A stretch of DNA of 64,000 bases. Origin: Choristoneura fumiferana. Its lineage: Eukaryota > Arthropoda > Insecta > Lepidoptera > Tortricidae. Position numbers and translations under genes: made by a program. The DNA lies in assembly GCF_025370935.1 (NCBI RefSeq), contig NC_133476.1, positions 16,376,776-16,440,775 on the forward strand. Reading direction: 5' to 3'. Positions 19,861 to 32,493 of this stretch are shown piece after piece. The notes below the pieces were generated by a model. That model saw only the letters and a program-made list of their open reading frames with translations. It was not told the DNA's origin and did not search any database. Positions within the stretch are counted from its first letter, which is position 1; each line of letters opens with the position of its first letter.

Positions 19861-20737
19861 TTTTCTTTTCTATCTTATATATCTATCATGTCAAAGTACT
19901 GAAAATTCTTGCATTGTAACTAATTTATAAACAAGAAAACGTTATTTCTTAACAGAGTAAAAGAAACCAGTATGTTTATAACTCCTTCTGAGACACTGGG
20001 ATGTATTCTCGTCCCCAAAATTTCTCGCATAACACTGACCTATTTAATTCCTCAACTGACATTAGACATAAGCACACGCAGTTCGCCAGACAAAATTATC
20101 GCTCGTAATTAAAAATACCAACACACTCAGACACGCTCGGGGCCTGTCTAATTAGCAAAAAGTTAATAAACAGACACACGGTCTTGACAGTGACAAGCTC
20201 CCGTGAAAATGCCAAGATGAAACACGTTTAATTTGCATTCTCACTACCTACAACGTAGAGCACTATGTTACTAAACAGAGGTGTCATGTGCACTTATTTA
20301 TACACACAAATATCTGTCCCTTTTATAGAGGCCATCGTGTATACATACGAATGTCTGGGGCTTCGGCGAATCATTGACAATATCTTTAAAGCCATGCATA
20401 ATATCGCTAGATGGCGGTAGTATTGCGAGGACCGTTTGACGTTACAGTCTTATTAGCGATTGGCTCATTTAGTTTTTTTTTTGAGATTGTGTCTTGGTTA
20501 CGTACGAGACCTTTAAGCCAAGTCTTTATTTTAGAAGTCTTTGTTTTTGATTAATTTTGTTCTCTTGAATTCACTTATTCCAATCACAAACGTGACGCAA
20601 ATGTCAAAGTTACCAAACGGACTACACGATACTAGCGCCAACTGGTCTGTCACCGAAACCCTCGTTGAATGTGCTTACTAATTTGCCGATGTCGTCGCTG
20701 TGTACCGTATTTAAAATACGAAAATATATATATACCT
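19861..20737. other. No recognised gene; possible old MITE at 20407-20646
   Basis: Within it, CTAGATGGCGGTAGTATTG (20407) and the reverse complement of CGATACTAGCGCCAACT (20628) resemble each other and may be terminal repeats of an old 240-bp MITE. Nothing else is recognisable. Confidence 0.35.
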
Positions 20738-20847
20738 CGTTGAATTTCTTGCCGGATTCTTCTCAGCACAGGTTTTTCCGAACCGGTGGTAGATTTTTTT
20801 TGACATTCATAAGTGCTTAGCCTAAATTGAATAAAGATATTTTGACA
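20738..20847 (+). repeat. LINE 3' tail, TTTCTTGCCGG family
   Basis: GAATTTCTTGCCGGATTCTT, CCGAACCGGTGGTAGA, TGACATTCATAAGTGCTTAG and GCCTAAATTGAATAAA match the copy at 14886. The TTTGAC tail is cut to one unit. Confidence 0.78.
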
Positions 20848-22322
20848 CAAAAGTCACAACCATAACGGGTATGACCGGCAATCATACTTTTACAATAGGA
20901 GTACGCCCGTCATTGATTTCTTCAGTTAGTTTATTTTATTGCTTTAAAGTTCATCTCAAACAGCCTTGCAGCCTGCCCGTTCGTACGGATATCAAGGCTC
21001 TGGCTCGGATTTAAAGCCCTGATTTAGGTCCTCATTAACGTGTTTTAGTTTAATAGTCATTGAGATCACTTTACGATGTTAATATCGATCGAGTTGTGTA
21101 ACAGCAGACTTTAAATACCTTTATTTCTCGCTGATTTAAAAAAGCTGGTACATCATTCAGAACAAACTTTGTACTCTTATTTTTCATTGGAATGTTTGTT
21201 TTATACATTTTTAATAAATGTTGATTAGACTTATTTAACGTTGGCGTTATAAACAGTTAATTGGGAAAAATACGACCTGGTAAACAACGTCTCTCTCGCT
21301 TCCATCCCATGTCATGAGTAATTAGTATTCGTAACTCATTTCGGCAAATACGCGGCTAAGCGAATAACAAACTAACTTTTCAGCCCGTATGCGTCCAGTT
21401 TAATTATTGCGATGAACCGCATTTAGCTTGCTCGTTGAAATTACTACTTGTTAAATGCTCTTGCTCTATAGGTACTTGTTCATCATGTGGAATCAAATGA
21501 TAAATTTTAAAAATATTTTTTTTTTAGTAAGGCAGGTCCATCCATATTTTGTGTCATCTGTTGTATATGTATGTTCACATCCATGACTTCCTTTTGACTT
21601 GAACTTCGTATAATATATTCACCACCATAGGGCTGAACTTCGTTCATTAGGTCGCAGCCTTTTGTACACGAAATAAAGGGTGATAGCAGCGGGGTGAGCC
21701 AATTTCAGCTGTCTTATGTTACACTCATGTGCGGAACAAATTCGACGTTTCCGTATGTCATAATTTGCATGCAATCAAGTGTTACGATATTACCGTCTTT
21801 ATGCGTGCCGAATAAAACGAAAGAGTTATTTTCTGTAGCATAAATAAAATTAGTATTATTTCTCTACCTAATCTTATACTAATTGAAGTAGGCCTTTTCT
21901 TAAGTTTTAAAGGCTTCTAAGTAAAACTGAAACACCAAGTATCTTCCCGAACAAATCATTAAGGGCACCTCACAAGACGCAAGCGGCGTTGACACATCGA
22001 TCTGTCAAATTAGTCGGTCGAACGCCACGAAGCTCTCAGGTGCCGAAGACGGGCATTGCTAACAAAGCCAATCAGAGGCACACGTCGCAGCCCTAACGGA
22101 TAATCTATCATAATGACATCGATTTCCCATCTACCCGCAGAACTTGAACGTGACTGACGTCTAAGGAGCCATGTCTTGGTTTGTTCTATGAGATCTTGTG
22201 ATCTTAGAGTGTTTCAAGCACTCAATTATATTAAAATCAGAACGATTTATGCCTAGTAATTAAAAGCTATATGATAAATTAATGAAGTTCGTTGGTTAGC
22301 TTCATTTTTTTTATTTAAAAAT
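20848..22322. other. No recognised feature
   Basis: AT-rich to mixed composition. CACAAGACGC near 21970 recurs inverted near 22730 and may be the ends of an old MITE, but nothing between supports that. Confidence 0.4.
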
Positions 22323-22400
22323 TACAATAATAATAATAAAACGTTTATTTCGGACAACATGACTCATACAATAAATACTTACAGACTAACATTCATACAA
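22323..22400 (-). repeat. LINE 3' tail, minus strand
   Basis: On the minus strand it reads CATGTTGTCCGAAATAAACG followed by TTTTATTATTATTATTG. That is a polyadenylation-signal end with a simple tail, as in lepidopteran LINEs, and is related to 10838-10872. Confidence 0.6.
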
Positions 22401-25074
22401 TTAATTAAAAAACTATATTTAAAAATAACTAAATAGGCTTACAGATACATAAACAGACATGAATGACTCTGACAAGAATGAGACTGGATAAAATGGAACT
22501 CTCCTTTCCGGCTGCAGTCTTGTAAAAAATAAGCATTGCGATCTGTGTATGTCTGTTACAGCTATTCAATTCCGCAGACATTGATATATCCACCTTGAAT
22601 TCCCATATCTGCTCATCACAATTTGACGTGAAGACGTTAACCGGAGGCACGCTCCGCTACGTGTCTAATAAGACGCTCTGTGGCCGCTCATTGCCGACGC
22701 ATCGCTGTACAATTAACGCTGCGTCGCGTCTTGTGAAGACGCTTTATGTTTGAGGCTGTTGCCTTTTTGGCGGCGCCAAATGGTGCATGTAAAGTCAGCT
22801 AGATTAGTTTTGGTAGTCAGGTTACGGGTGTGTTGCATTGTTAAGAGGTATTCAACTGAATTCGTGCTACTGTTCCTTCAGAGTTGACTTCCGTTAAGCT
22901 TCATTTAGGCAGCGCTTAGGAATATCGTGTGAATATAGTAACATTGTGGAGCGTGCGGCTGTAAGTAAACGATCCTCAACGGCAATGTACTGCAACTAGC
23001 ATGACGTTTCACGTTTAGATGAAAACCAGCTTTTGCCTTAAAATAATGAAACCGAAGCGCTTATCTAGCTTTCGAAAAGATTTTAAAAATATCTTCTGCA
23101 CAATTATGCTAAAAAGGCTACCAGTAAAATACTGTCTTGCTATAAGGTTCTCTGAAATTACTTATTTCAAACATTACCATTTTCTCTTACAAGCCACAGC
23201 TTTCGTAAAGTTCGCTGGCATTGTTATCACCACTGATAAAGGACGCTCTTGGACTATACTTCAAGGAAACGTGCCGACTGCAGTCCCAGCTTCCGTCCCC
23301 TTCCAACGCCTTTGAGAAGTTGCTTTAGTCTTAACAATGTAGTTGGTTAAAATGAATGATCGAACATTTTATTTGATAATGAGGTTACATGAGCACTGTC
23401 TATCTATCAGTTCAACTTAAGTTATTGTTAGTGGTATGGCCAGAATTAGGCAGTTGTTCCACTATTTGAAGAGAAACGTAAAGCGAGTAGAGCTGCAAAC
23501 TACATACGAGTTGACGTGCAAAGAAAAGAGTGTACAGTCTTATACTTTTGTCGCTGGGCTAAAAGCGAGTGTATGAGTTGGTACACATAAACGGTCACAT
23601 GAGACAGAGCAGGTATGCATATCACAGATTACTTTTTAATTAAATAAAAGGTAGCGTCGTCTACAATCTTAGATAGAAACTTGCAGTCAATAATTATGTA
23701 TCCACAAAACAAAATCGTTAACTCCACGAAGATCTATCCACATATACACATCACATTTCCTTAAAACCAATCTCGGAAAACCATTAAAATACCGTTTATT
23801 TATTCCCCCAAACAAACATCCCATAGTTCTTAAGACTTCTTCAGCTCCCATTGAGCCGCCGACATCCTTACTTTAAAGCATTGCATGCAGATGTTGATTA
23901 AACACGCCTCTGTGTACCCACGCCTTAATTAAAGATGTGACGGTAGCGTTCAAAAGAAACTGTATCTACCTATTTATTAATTTGCAGTCAATATTTGTAT
24001 TTAATAAGCGGGAGGGACGTAATGAGTCGCGACGCATGAATTTATGGTGAGAAGGAGGCGTAAATTTTATGGTGTTAATTATTACTAGAAGAAAATTCAG
24101 ATACATTAGCACTGCATTCTGTAATTTGATGTAGGTTTTATCGCTCACTCATAAGTTGCTGTTATTTTATGTAGGTAAGACAGATATATTTGTTAGGTAG
24201 GTTTTTAAAAACTGTCAAGTTTCTTTCGGTGCTATAATCTATGCGATGATGTTTTTTTTCGGAAACCATGGTAGTATAAAAGACTGGCCTATTCACTCAA
24301 TTAAAGTTTGATTTTTGATTATAAGAAAATAAAAACAGATACACTTATCAGATTAAAATAAAACAGATCCAAAGAATACAATAGAAATTTGTCGTGGCAT
24401 CGTCATACTCTAAAAGGACTAAAAGCACAGCAGAGTTAGATAATTGCCGTCCTTTCAGTTTCTAGAGTAACTTAATTTGTTTGTAAATAGAAAATATTAG
24501 ATACTTTTCAAAAAATATCTTTTTGAAAAGTATCAACGATAATGTGCGAAAATATTCGTTTATTTTCATTAATTATAAATTTGCTTGTGTCAATTACAAA
24601 ATATTAATGTTAATATTAGGTAAAGCCCTACGTTAATATCTAGTATTATTTAACACATTCAAATTGAATTTATTTATTCAAATAGACAGTGTTGTACACA
24701 ACCTGGCGCCCAACTTCACAAATAATTACCGCGGCGTCACCTGCGCGGGCGTCTATGCTAATCGGTTAAGGATCGGAAATTTTCTGCACATTGTGATAAG
24801 AATGCGAAAATGTATATGCGTAGGGTTGACTCTCGTCGAGTTTGGGTTGGGATTTGTAATATGAAGTTGTAATGGGAGCGTAAGCAATACCAGCAATACC
24901 ATGCCAATACCATGTCCTCGGTACCGCTCTGCTTTCAGAGCATGACATGAGTGCGTGTGAGCTAACTTTGGGGGCGGCAGACGTGAGCTTGCCTTCGCAA
25001 TCCAAAAGCTTAATGGTTACTTGACCTGAATTGTATATTTCAGAATTAAATTATTATTTATTTATTTTTTAATT
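22401..25074. other. No recognised gene; mixed AT-rich sequence
   Basis: A GC-richer patch at 22625-22745 repeats GACGC and GCGTC words. The remainder is AT-rich. The chance frames (98 codons at 23019, for example) show no family signal. Confidence 0.4.
24500..24534. repeat. Perfect 15-bp hairpin
   Basis: GATACTTTTCAAAAA (24500-24514) pairs exactly with 24520-24534 around ATATC. It is AT-rich and short. It may be chance or a MITE relic. Confidence 0.6.
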
Positions 25075-25425
25075 TATGACGGTGGATGCATTCTACACTT
25101 CCACTGAACGTAGATATAGTTAGTGTTTAGTTTTGAAAACTAAGGGACCCCATACATCCCTGTATTATTATAATTATTATTTTGTATTTTTTTATTTAAT
25201 TGTGTATGTAGCTGTTAAGTATTTTATTTGTAATTATTTTATTTTGAAAAAATGACTTTTTGCCAAGTTTGTTGCGGCGGCGCATTCTTCTTGGCAATGA
25301 TGGTCTTTCCAAAAGCGCTGGTACTTTAAAAATGACGTGTAAAAGTGCCCATTGTGGTCTATTTACTGAATAAATGATATGAAATTTGAAAAATTTTGAA
25401 ATTTGTAATCAAGAATGAATTAAAT
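25075..25425 (+). repeat. LINE 3' end with AATAAATGAT tail
   Basis: The end reads AAAGCGCTGGTACTTTAAAA, GTAAAAGTGCCCATTGTGG, CTATTTACTGAATAAATGAT and a degenerate TTTGAAA tail. I recognise this as a lepidopteran LINE 3' UTR. The upstream part (GGATGCATTCTACACTTCCA, GGGACCCCATACATCCCTGT) probably belongs to the same copy. Confidence 0.65.
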
Positions 25426-25636
25426 AAATAAAGTAGTTAGTCTTATTGTGTCTGACGTTTAATGTTTATGTAAAAAACAGGCTTTTTTGCCGACTACCTA
25501 TACTAATTTTTGGTGACGGTAGGTACTTGTATTGACGGTATCTTTCCAAGCTACATTTCCGTGTTTTTTTTTTGAGCGAGGAAATGACGGTACCTATCGT
25601 TTGTTTTTTTATGTGTTTATTTTTTCTCTAAATCTA

Positions 25637-25720
25637 GAGTTCCATTCTGCGGAAATGATCCTGGCAAGATCGTCAGAATTCCAGTACCGGATTATTATTA
25701 TGTCGCTGCATTAACATAAA
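25637..25720 (+). repeat. Dispersed repeat (TTCTGCGGA..GATCCTGGC family)
   Basis: AGAGTTCCATTCTGCGGAAA, TGATCCTGGCAAGATCGTCA and GAATTCCAGTACC align with 38810-38880 (AGAGTTCTGTCCTGCGGAGA, CGATCCTGGC, CAGAATGTCAT). The class is unknown to me. Confidence 0.6.
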
Positions 25721-25884
25721 GTATTTCAGATTACAGCTTAATCGGATATTAGGACTGCTCGAAAACGGTTTGCAAATCAGGATACACAATAGGTAACCAC
25801 TAGGAAGGGCACCAAAAGTTGTTTGCGAATTTCCAGGACATGTGAAGTTAAAAAGGAAAAGTTGTAATAAAAAAATAATAAATA

Positions 25885-25968
25885 TGTATACCAACATGTT
25901 GGGCGACGGTAATCGCTTACCATCAGGCGATCCGCCTGCTCGTTTTCCCCATATACCATAAAAAAAAT
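25885..25968 (+). repeat. LINE 3' tail (CTTACCATCAGGCGATCCGCC)
   Basis: ATCGCTTACCATCAGGCGAT, CCGCCTGCTCGTTTTCCCCA, TATACCATAAAAAAAATG is a familiar lepidopteran LINE 3' terminus with its poly-A. The fragment is under 90 bp. Confidence 0.65.
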
Positions 25969-26117
25969 GTCCTTTGGTTTTCTCGGTAACAACGTTGCTT
26001 TAGTCAAGGCTACCTACTAAACGAACGAAAATTCCAGTTTTTGTATCCATCGTATTTCTGACTAATAAAATTGTGTAGGTATCTAAAGCAAATATTTTCC
26101 TCCTTTCAATATCAGAA

Positions 26118-26270
26118 GAACCTACTGGAAGACGAGGCAGAGGAAGACCAAGATTGACCTATTTTGACCAGGTGAAGGAGAAACTGGGTGTCGTGTCGTA
26201 TCAGGAAGCCAAACAGCTGGCCGAGGACCATGCGGCGTGGCGATTACTACACCGACAAGAGCGTAGATAA
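26118..26270 (+). pseudogene. LINE endonuclease/reverse-transcriptase C-terminal remnant
   Basis: A 50-codon open stretch reads EPTGRRGRGRPRLTYFDQVK, then EKLGVVSYQEAKQLAEDHAA and WRLLHRQERR, ending at TAA (26268-26270). The G+R-rich GRGRPR patch, an acidic helix, a ..A..W R.. end and an immediate stop are the standard C-terminus of RTE-like endonuclease/reverse-transcriptase proteins. It differs from the RTE family at 494. A CT-rich run ending CAG lies just before it. That could mimic a splice acceptor, but the protein signal says transposon. Confidence 0.75.
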
Positions 26271-26528
26271 TGAACTAAAAGTCTTTTAGATCATTGATAT
26301 GGACCTCCGCAAATTAAGAGCGTAGCTCTTAAATTTAAGAAGAGAAAATGTCAGAACACGTATGTCTGCAGCTTACACATCTTTGTGCAAATAGCTTATA
26401 TGATTGCACAATTTTGACATATTATGTATGTCAGATTTGCGTGCTATTGCTGTATTTTCCAGACATATTTGTGTCCCACTTTGCTCACTGTCTACTATTT
26501 GTTGTTAAATTGTACTAATCTGGTGCCT

Positions 26529-26647
26529 TATTGTCTAACGCACTCGGAATCACCATCATTTTCACCACTTCTTTCTCTCACACGGTAAAGGGTGAGGGTA
26601 GAAAGAGATAGTGAATGCGATCGCAAGCGCCAGACCGTTAGACAATA
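26529..26647. mobile_element. Small MITE-like inverted-repeat unit A
   Basis: TATTGTCTAACG (26529-26540) and CGTTAGACAATA (26636-26647) are exact 12-bp inverted ends of a 119-bp unit that contains GCGATCGCAAGCGCCAGA. It is followed six bases later by a related unit (26654-26733) sharing GATCGC(A/G)AGCGCCAGA. Confidence 0.6.
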
Positions 26648-26653
26648 CAACAA

Positions 26654-26733
26654 CAGAGGCCATATTGCGTATGGAAAATCTGTCATTTGATTGTGATCGC
26701 GAGCGCCAGAAACATTAGGCAATACGGCCTCTG
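26654..26733. mobile_element. 80-bp MITE-like unit B (CAGAGGCC ends)
   Basis: The ends CAGAGGCCATATTGC and GCAATACGGCCTCTG are inverted with one mismatch. The interior has TATGGAAAATCTGTCATTTG and GATCGCGAGCGCCAGAAAC. The same unit, inverted and with one decayed end, interrupts an RTE fragment at 37540-37613, which shows that it is mobile. Confidence 0.75.
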
Positions 26734-28502
26734 GTTTGCTGAGCCTACATTTCACTTTAAAAATTTCCCTGGCAACCCTGCCGGCGCGGGAGCAAGCCGA
26801 GATACCGCTCCATCTGATAAACGTGCCCTCCCAATTTCCGCGCGTTCATACATTCCCGTTCGAATAACATTTAGGGTGAAAATATTGGGCATAACTAATT
26901 TATTTGCTCTTAGTCGGGAGAATGAAGGTGTGTGCACAATATATTTTAATAACGTGCTCTCCCGAGACTCGCCTGATTCGGATAACGAAGTCGTAATAGG
27001 TAAAATTTTTACTTGCCTCCGATACCTCTGTAATTTTGAAAAGGAAAATACGGTGCCATGCATTTTTATTATTCATGTTTCATTAAAAATTTACAGGCAG
27101 CTGCTTTGAATAATAATTTAAAATTTTGCCAGCTTTATAATCATAACACATAGCACAAGACTTTACGAAAATAACATTTTGGGAGAACTCAACTTAAGTT
27201 CGAGTCATGTTAAGCAAAAGAAAGAAAGACGTCGTGTAATTTCGTTAACTACGCTGCTGGCAATGTTGCATTTGAGTGCGGAAATATAACGGTGGCGGGT
27301 ATCAGCAGTACGATCACGCAGGTCGCGGCCACAGATTGGATCGAGTTAATTTCGCTCCACAAACAAATTGACAAAGTTTAGAGCGGGCATATTTCTTCAC
27401 CCCGCCCCGCGGATTCCCGCGCGGCGGAAATTAAATTTCACATCCGAACAAGAGCGGGAACAGTCTCCGAACACGTGTCGCGGCGAACCGGCCCGCCAGA
27501 TACAGCATTGATAGATTAAACTCTGCTAATATGATGACATAAGACATGTTTGATGTGGCGGCCTCCACTGACAACCTTTTGAAGTCTAAGCAAAATTTCG
27601 CATTTGATTTTCGATGGGAATTGTCCAATTTATTCTACTTAAATCTAAGCTGTAAATGCATTCACGCTTCTGTTTACTGTTCACGGGAAAACTAATCCGG
27701 GTGTGTTCTATCAAAATCGCAATTAAAAGCCCATTTACGGCGGCGGGCTGAGACGGCTCCGGGGTCACCTCGAGAAGGACGCACGAATTGGCCATTAGCG
27801 GGCGCTTCGGACCTTGTTTACACCGCGCTTGCCCTAATGACGACCTTTGCTCTGCTTCCCTTCGTTAAGGCGAGCGAAAACCTCACACTAAAAGGCGCGG
27901 GTCCCCGGACTGGACCCTCAGAGACGCGTGAGACAAAGAAAGCCGCAGAACGCGGGAGCGAAGGAGACAAAGCCCGATGGCTTTCGGATTAATGCCCATG
28001 TACACGCCTGTTAAAAGGCCAGCCGGCCCACTCGGTGCGCCAGGGTTAACAAGGTTATTACGGGATCATCCCGACCAACCGGCGTCGTAAAAGTGTTAAT
28101 TATGTTTCACAAAATGGAGTTACAGTCGCTTGACGTATGTATTGCGGTGTAAAAATGAAACCATCTAGCTGAAGATAAGCCACAGCTCCTACTTTATAAT
28201 TAGGGGCATTACCATAAAAGATTTACGGTCAATAAAGCCGCTATATCGATGTTTTTTTACCGATACTAACGACGACCAGGCGGACAATATACTGGAACAT
28301 TAAAAACTCTCTAACTCTGTCGAATCCTAATGGACTCCATTGACATAAATGTTTTATTCAATTGGAGCTTGCGCCAAAACAAAAAAGTATGTCCTCATCA
28401 TTGTGAGTTCGGAAAAGTTTTTGCATTTTTACTCGTGGTTGAGTAAACGGAGACTGGAATTGAAGATGGTTCTCTGTAAAACTATACCTTCGTAAACAAA
28501 AG
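26734..28502. other. Repeat-poor, GC-rich island (about 27280-28130)
   Basis: No gene or repeat is seen. From about 27280 the sequence becomes clearly GC-richer than its surroundings (CCCGCGGATTCCCGCGCGG, GAGGCGCGGGTCCCCGG-like runs), then returns to AT-rich. A 140-codon chance frame at 26687-27109 has no recognisable domain and overlaps the MITE. The island could be conserved regulatory DNA, but that is inference from composition alone. Confidence 0.35.
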
Positions 28503-28690
28503 CAATAATAGAAATAGAAAGATAAATAGAAATAGAAACGTTTATTCACATTTCACAAATTACATAAACACAAAATAAACAAGCATAAAGTAAATATGAA
28601 TCTTAAGAAGGTACTTGCGAAATCGCGAAACGGTCTCAGCTCAGCATACTGCTTGTGACCGCTTGGCGACTTCACGGAAGGCGACAAAAA
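28503..28690 (-). repeat. Probable LINE 3' region, minus strand
   Basis: On the minus strand, GTGAAATGTGAATAAACGTT leads into a TATTTCTATTTCTA-type simple tail (28503-28545). This is a polyadenylation signal plus microsatellite tail as in lepidopteran LINEs. The sequence to about 28690 may be its 3' UTR. Confidence 0.45.
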
Positions 28691-31677
28691 ATAAATCAAA
28701 AAAGAAACAAACAAAAAGTAATAGAATTTAGATAAAATAATAACAGTAATGAAAACAAACAGAACAAAACCAGACAAAAGACACGTGTACAATAATAAAT
28801 TATAAACAACACAGTAAAAGGAGTCGACACACCTTGCGACACACCACTCAACCATCCATAGACCACAGACAATACGTACAATCTGTCAATTGTCATGTCA
28901 TATCTCATCTGTGGCCTATGCCGAATGTCAGTGTCACTGAACAGAACTGGACACGTGGATCGTGTACACCATGGTTTTTTTTAAATTCAGTTACTATTAT
29001 GATGTCAACAATATCCTTGTAGGTAACGGCATACGCATACCAGTACCCAAACAAATAAATACAGACTGGCATGGCACCACGTGTGCGAATTCACTATAAA
29101 TCCACGCATTAGGTAAAAGCTTTCATTACTTAAGTCCCGTAAAACCCTTATCCCATAACGTTAATAACACAATTACTATAAATCTATCATCGCTGAGTAA
29201 ACACCGTCCAAATCTCAGCCTAAGCTAATACATTTTGTCCACACCCGTATTCATACTTAACGACTAGGGTCTAGTATTTGCTGAGCACACATGCGGCGCC
29301 CGCACGCGCAATATAACCTGTAAGACGGCCGGGTCGAGCCCCCGGGTCCTTCCCCAACCCGAGAGGACAGTAATTACGGTAGGCAAATTAAGCAGTAAGG
29401 GGCCGGAGTCTGGCCCGTAACGCCCGTGTCCATCTTTGTATTGCACTACTCTCGGCGGTTTATTTTAGGTTATTCCACCTCTTATTACAATGTAGCTCGC
29501 CTCCCCTGCGGCGCGCTCACCTCGGAAACTGATTTGGGCCCCGGCATCAGAGTTTCATTACGGTCTGTCGAAAACAATCCACTCTAAATATCTATTCTTG
29601 GGCGCGCGCACTGCGGAATTACATTAGTCTGAGGTGGCGAAGGCTCGACTCAATTTGTTTGGCCGTAATAACGCTACGCTATCGGGTTATAACAAATGAG
29701 CTATTGTGAGAGCAAATCGGAGGAAAACAGTTTCGCAGTGTCTGCTCGATTTTATAGTTGGGAAGGTCGGTGTGATTTCGCGTATAGGGTTATGAATCAC
29801 TGAATACGTATTAGATCCAGTACAAGCGATAGAGGCCATTCGTCATTAAATAACATTGTTTTAATCGTGTAGTCAGTGGTGAAGGAAAATAGGGAATTTT
29901 GTCTGAATAAAAAGATACTGAAGACAACTATCGTTTAGAAAATCACCGGCTTTCACGAGCACGTCTTCCGTGGCTTTAAGTTTGTTTAGAAAGTTTGTAA
30001 ACGCTCGACCGATTCCCCTTTAAACCCTGAAACACCTCGCGTCGCATGTGAGCCTCGCGTGTCCCCGAGGCTTTAAAAGGCGTACCACTTTTCACAATAG
30101 AGTCGCCCACGCTATCCTCAGGGATTTAGAAAGTAAATATGATTTGTCCATTAAAAAAATCAACAAGCAGTGACCACACTCGAGCGTGGAGATGGTCACA
30201 AAGCGTCTCGTTAGCGTCCGTACGTGCCGCTTGTCACACACTTCAGCCCATCGGCCCTTCGTAAATAATGAGAGAGGGCGGCCCTTATGTGTAAGATGTA
30301 TGTGCAGACTCACGGAGAAGGTACTTGTCCCGATGACTTGCGAAATGGTAACACGATTTCATAATTTCAACGGATATCTGCGATGTGGCTAACTTTAGCA
30401 GCTCAATCTTAGCCGATTTGAAAAAGTCGTAGTATAAATTTTGAATCCGTTTAATTGGAAACTGTTATTAGATTATTTTATTTGATATGATGCTACTCAT
30501 TACATGTTTTGTTAGCTGGAAACTCTAGAGAAACCTTCAAATGGACTCCGTGTTCTGGTGCTTACCGCATCCACACATTCTTCCACCTCACCCCGGTAAC
30601 CCCTTGGGAAACTAAAACCTACGTGGGCCCGTCGACTTGTCGTCGGGCAAGGCTGAATACCTCTTAGATTGCCTTCGACCTCCTAAATATAGCCAGCCGC
30701 CAAACAAGGACTTGTATTAGACGCGTGAAATGGGATTTGCCAGCGTAGATGTACTGTGGAGATATAGGATGCGGTCCGAAGGGATCTTAATAGAATTGCA
30801 TTAAGATTATTCTAACGTGGGGTAGATTAGTTTCGTACTGTTTTATCTACAGTAGAAGTTAATATTTTGACTAACTTAAGAACCTACATGATTTAATAGC
30901 AAAAGAAGACAACGAAGTAAATACAAAATTTGTAAAAAGGTTAAGAATTTGGGCTAGTTTTATTCAAGCCAAAGCTATGAGATATTTTTGTAATATGCTA
31001 CGAAACAATTCGAGGAAAGATGGTTTGTGTTCATTTTCATTTTCATTGTGACATCATCTTCCTTAAAATATTTGAAACGAACGCGTTGTTTCAAAATTGT
31101 ATGTGAAATACATATATCTATTCTATTTCAAGCAGAGGCTGAAGTTATAGTTTTGTGTTGCTAAAAGTGACTAAATTTAATTAATCACAGCCTTTCTAAC
31201 AACTCTGCCAACTCGTACTTTACACATACATCCTGCAAAATATGATCCAGTGCAGATAAATGTCAAATTATTACCCCAATTAATTCAATTCCCACGCTCG
31301 AGGGTCGCCATTATTTACCGTTATCTTTTAGGAAAATTACCTCAAAAATCGAAGAGTAAAGCTTGTACGCAGCTATTTACATGAATTAGTCGACGTTTAT
31401 GTCCCCGCCGAGACAAACCACAGCGTCGCTGCGCCACCTGGCGGATGGCGGGAGAATTATGCGCCCGTTACTCGCTCCGCCGCCTCCGGCCGCGATATCT
31501 TTTACAACTCGTATTTATTGAGCCACCCGTAATGTGACCCGGAACACCGCTTGCGATTTTTACTTGGGTGGCTCCTGAGAAAAATTGAGGTTGATAACGG
31601 CTTTGGAAGTTGCAGAAATTGGTGGATTATTTATATTTTGGTAAGCATAAGAAGCAACCTTATAAAAATAAATAAAT
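28691..31677. other. Repeat-poor stretch with GC-richer islands
   Basis: No gene is supported. GC-rich patches stand at about 29240-29680, 30540-30760 and 31390-31560, in otherwise AT-rich DNA. The chance frames are short. The patches look like non-coding regulatory DNA, but only comparison between species could show it. Confidence 0.35.
31431..31444 (-). promoter_or_regulatory. Candidate CTCF-type insulator site
   Basis: GCGCCACCTGGCGG is the reverse complement of CCGCCAGGTGGCGC. Its AGGTGGCGC core equals the core reported for insect CTCF. It sits in a GC-rich island. A 9-12 base core will also occur by chance in a window this size, so this is only a candidate. Confidence 0.35.
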
Positions 31678-31923
31678 GTCACGGGACAATTCACACCAAT
31701 TGACCTAGTCCCAAAGTAAGCTTAGCAAAGCTTGCTTATGGGTACTAAGCAACGGATAAATATTATTATATAGGTAGATAGATACTTAAATACATATTAA
31801 ACACCCAAGAGCCAAAACAAACATTCGTATTTTTCATACAAATATCTGCCCCGACGCGGGAATTGAACCCGGGACCTCAAACTTCGTAGTCAGGTGCTCT
31901 AACCACTAGGCCATCTGGTCGTC
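31678..31923 (-). mobile_element. tRNA-derived SINE (family 2), near full length
   Basis: On the minus strand the head reads ACCAGATGGCCTAGTGGTTA, GAGCACCTGACTACGAAG, GAGGTCCCGGGTTCAATTCC (B box GGTTCAATTCC), then CAGATATTTGTATGAAAAA, TTGGGTGTTTAATATGTATT, GGGACTAGGTCAATTGGTGT and GTCCCGTGAC at the 3' end. This is one of the commonest lepidopteran SINEs. The head retains A-box and B-box spacing of a tRNA-type pol III promoter. Further copies are at 51001-51517 (broken) and 55308-55366 (fragment). Confidence 0.88.
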
Positions 31924-32493
31924 TAAAGTCTCTTATTATTTAGGGTAGCAAAAATGATTGTGCTCATGCTACATGTATCTTGAATTACGTGCTAATGAAT
32001 GTCGGAATTAAATCGAGCCTTTATTTGTTAGTTAATTTAATCATGGTGGCATCTTTAATTCATTTTTCTTTTGAATGTTCTCTACCAACTCCTTGAATTT
32101 TAAGTGTATAAGTGTGTCTTTGGGAATCGTAGATTGTACAAAAAAAGCATAAAACGAGCCATTTTACCCAAGACGTTCATATAGCCACCCGAGCCGGCAC
32201 GGCGAGGGTGGATAAACACGTCGAGGGGAAAATGGGTTTAATGCTCGAGTTTTACACTGCCTTTCACTTAGATTGCGAGGAAATTAAATAGCAACAGTGG
32301 AAACAATTGTTCACTTTCTATGTACCTTTTATTTTTCATGCATTTTATATAATTCTATTTTTTAGTTTTTTTTATTTATTTTGATTGATTTTTAGTTTTA
32401 AATAAATTAGAAATTATTTTGAAAAATATGTAGAAACTATTTTATTTGTGGCTGTTGACACCTGATTACCTTGGTCTTAGACGAAGATTTTAC
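31924..32493. other. No recognised feature
   Basis: AT-rich sequence, with a T-rich run near 32350. Confidence 0.45.

Noticed and set aside
26090..26117. Splice acceptor before the GRGRPR reading frame
   Set aside because: The protein is a LINE C-terminus and not a host exon, so the CT-rich CAG is taken as coincidence.
26687..27109. 140-codon frame in a GC-rich area
   Set aside because: It starts inside a MITE, has a long overlapping frame on the other strand and no domain that I recognise.
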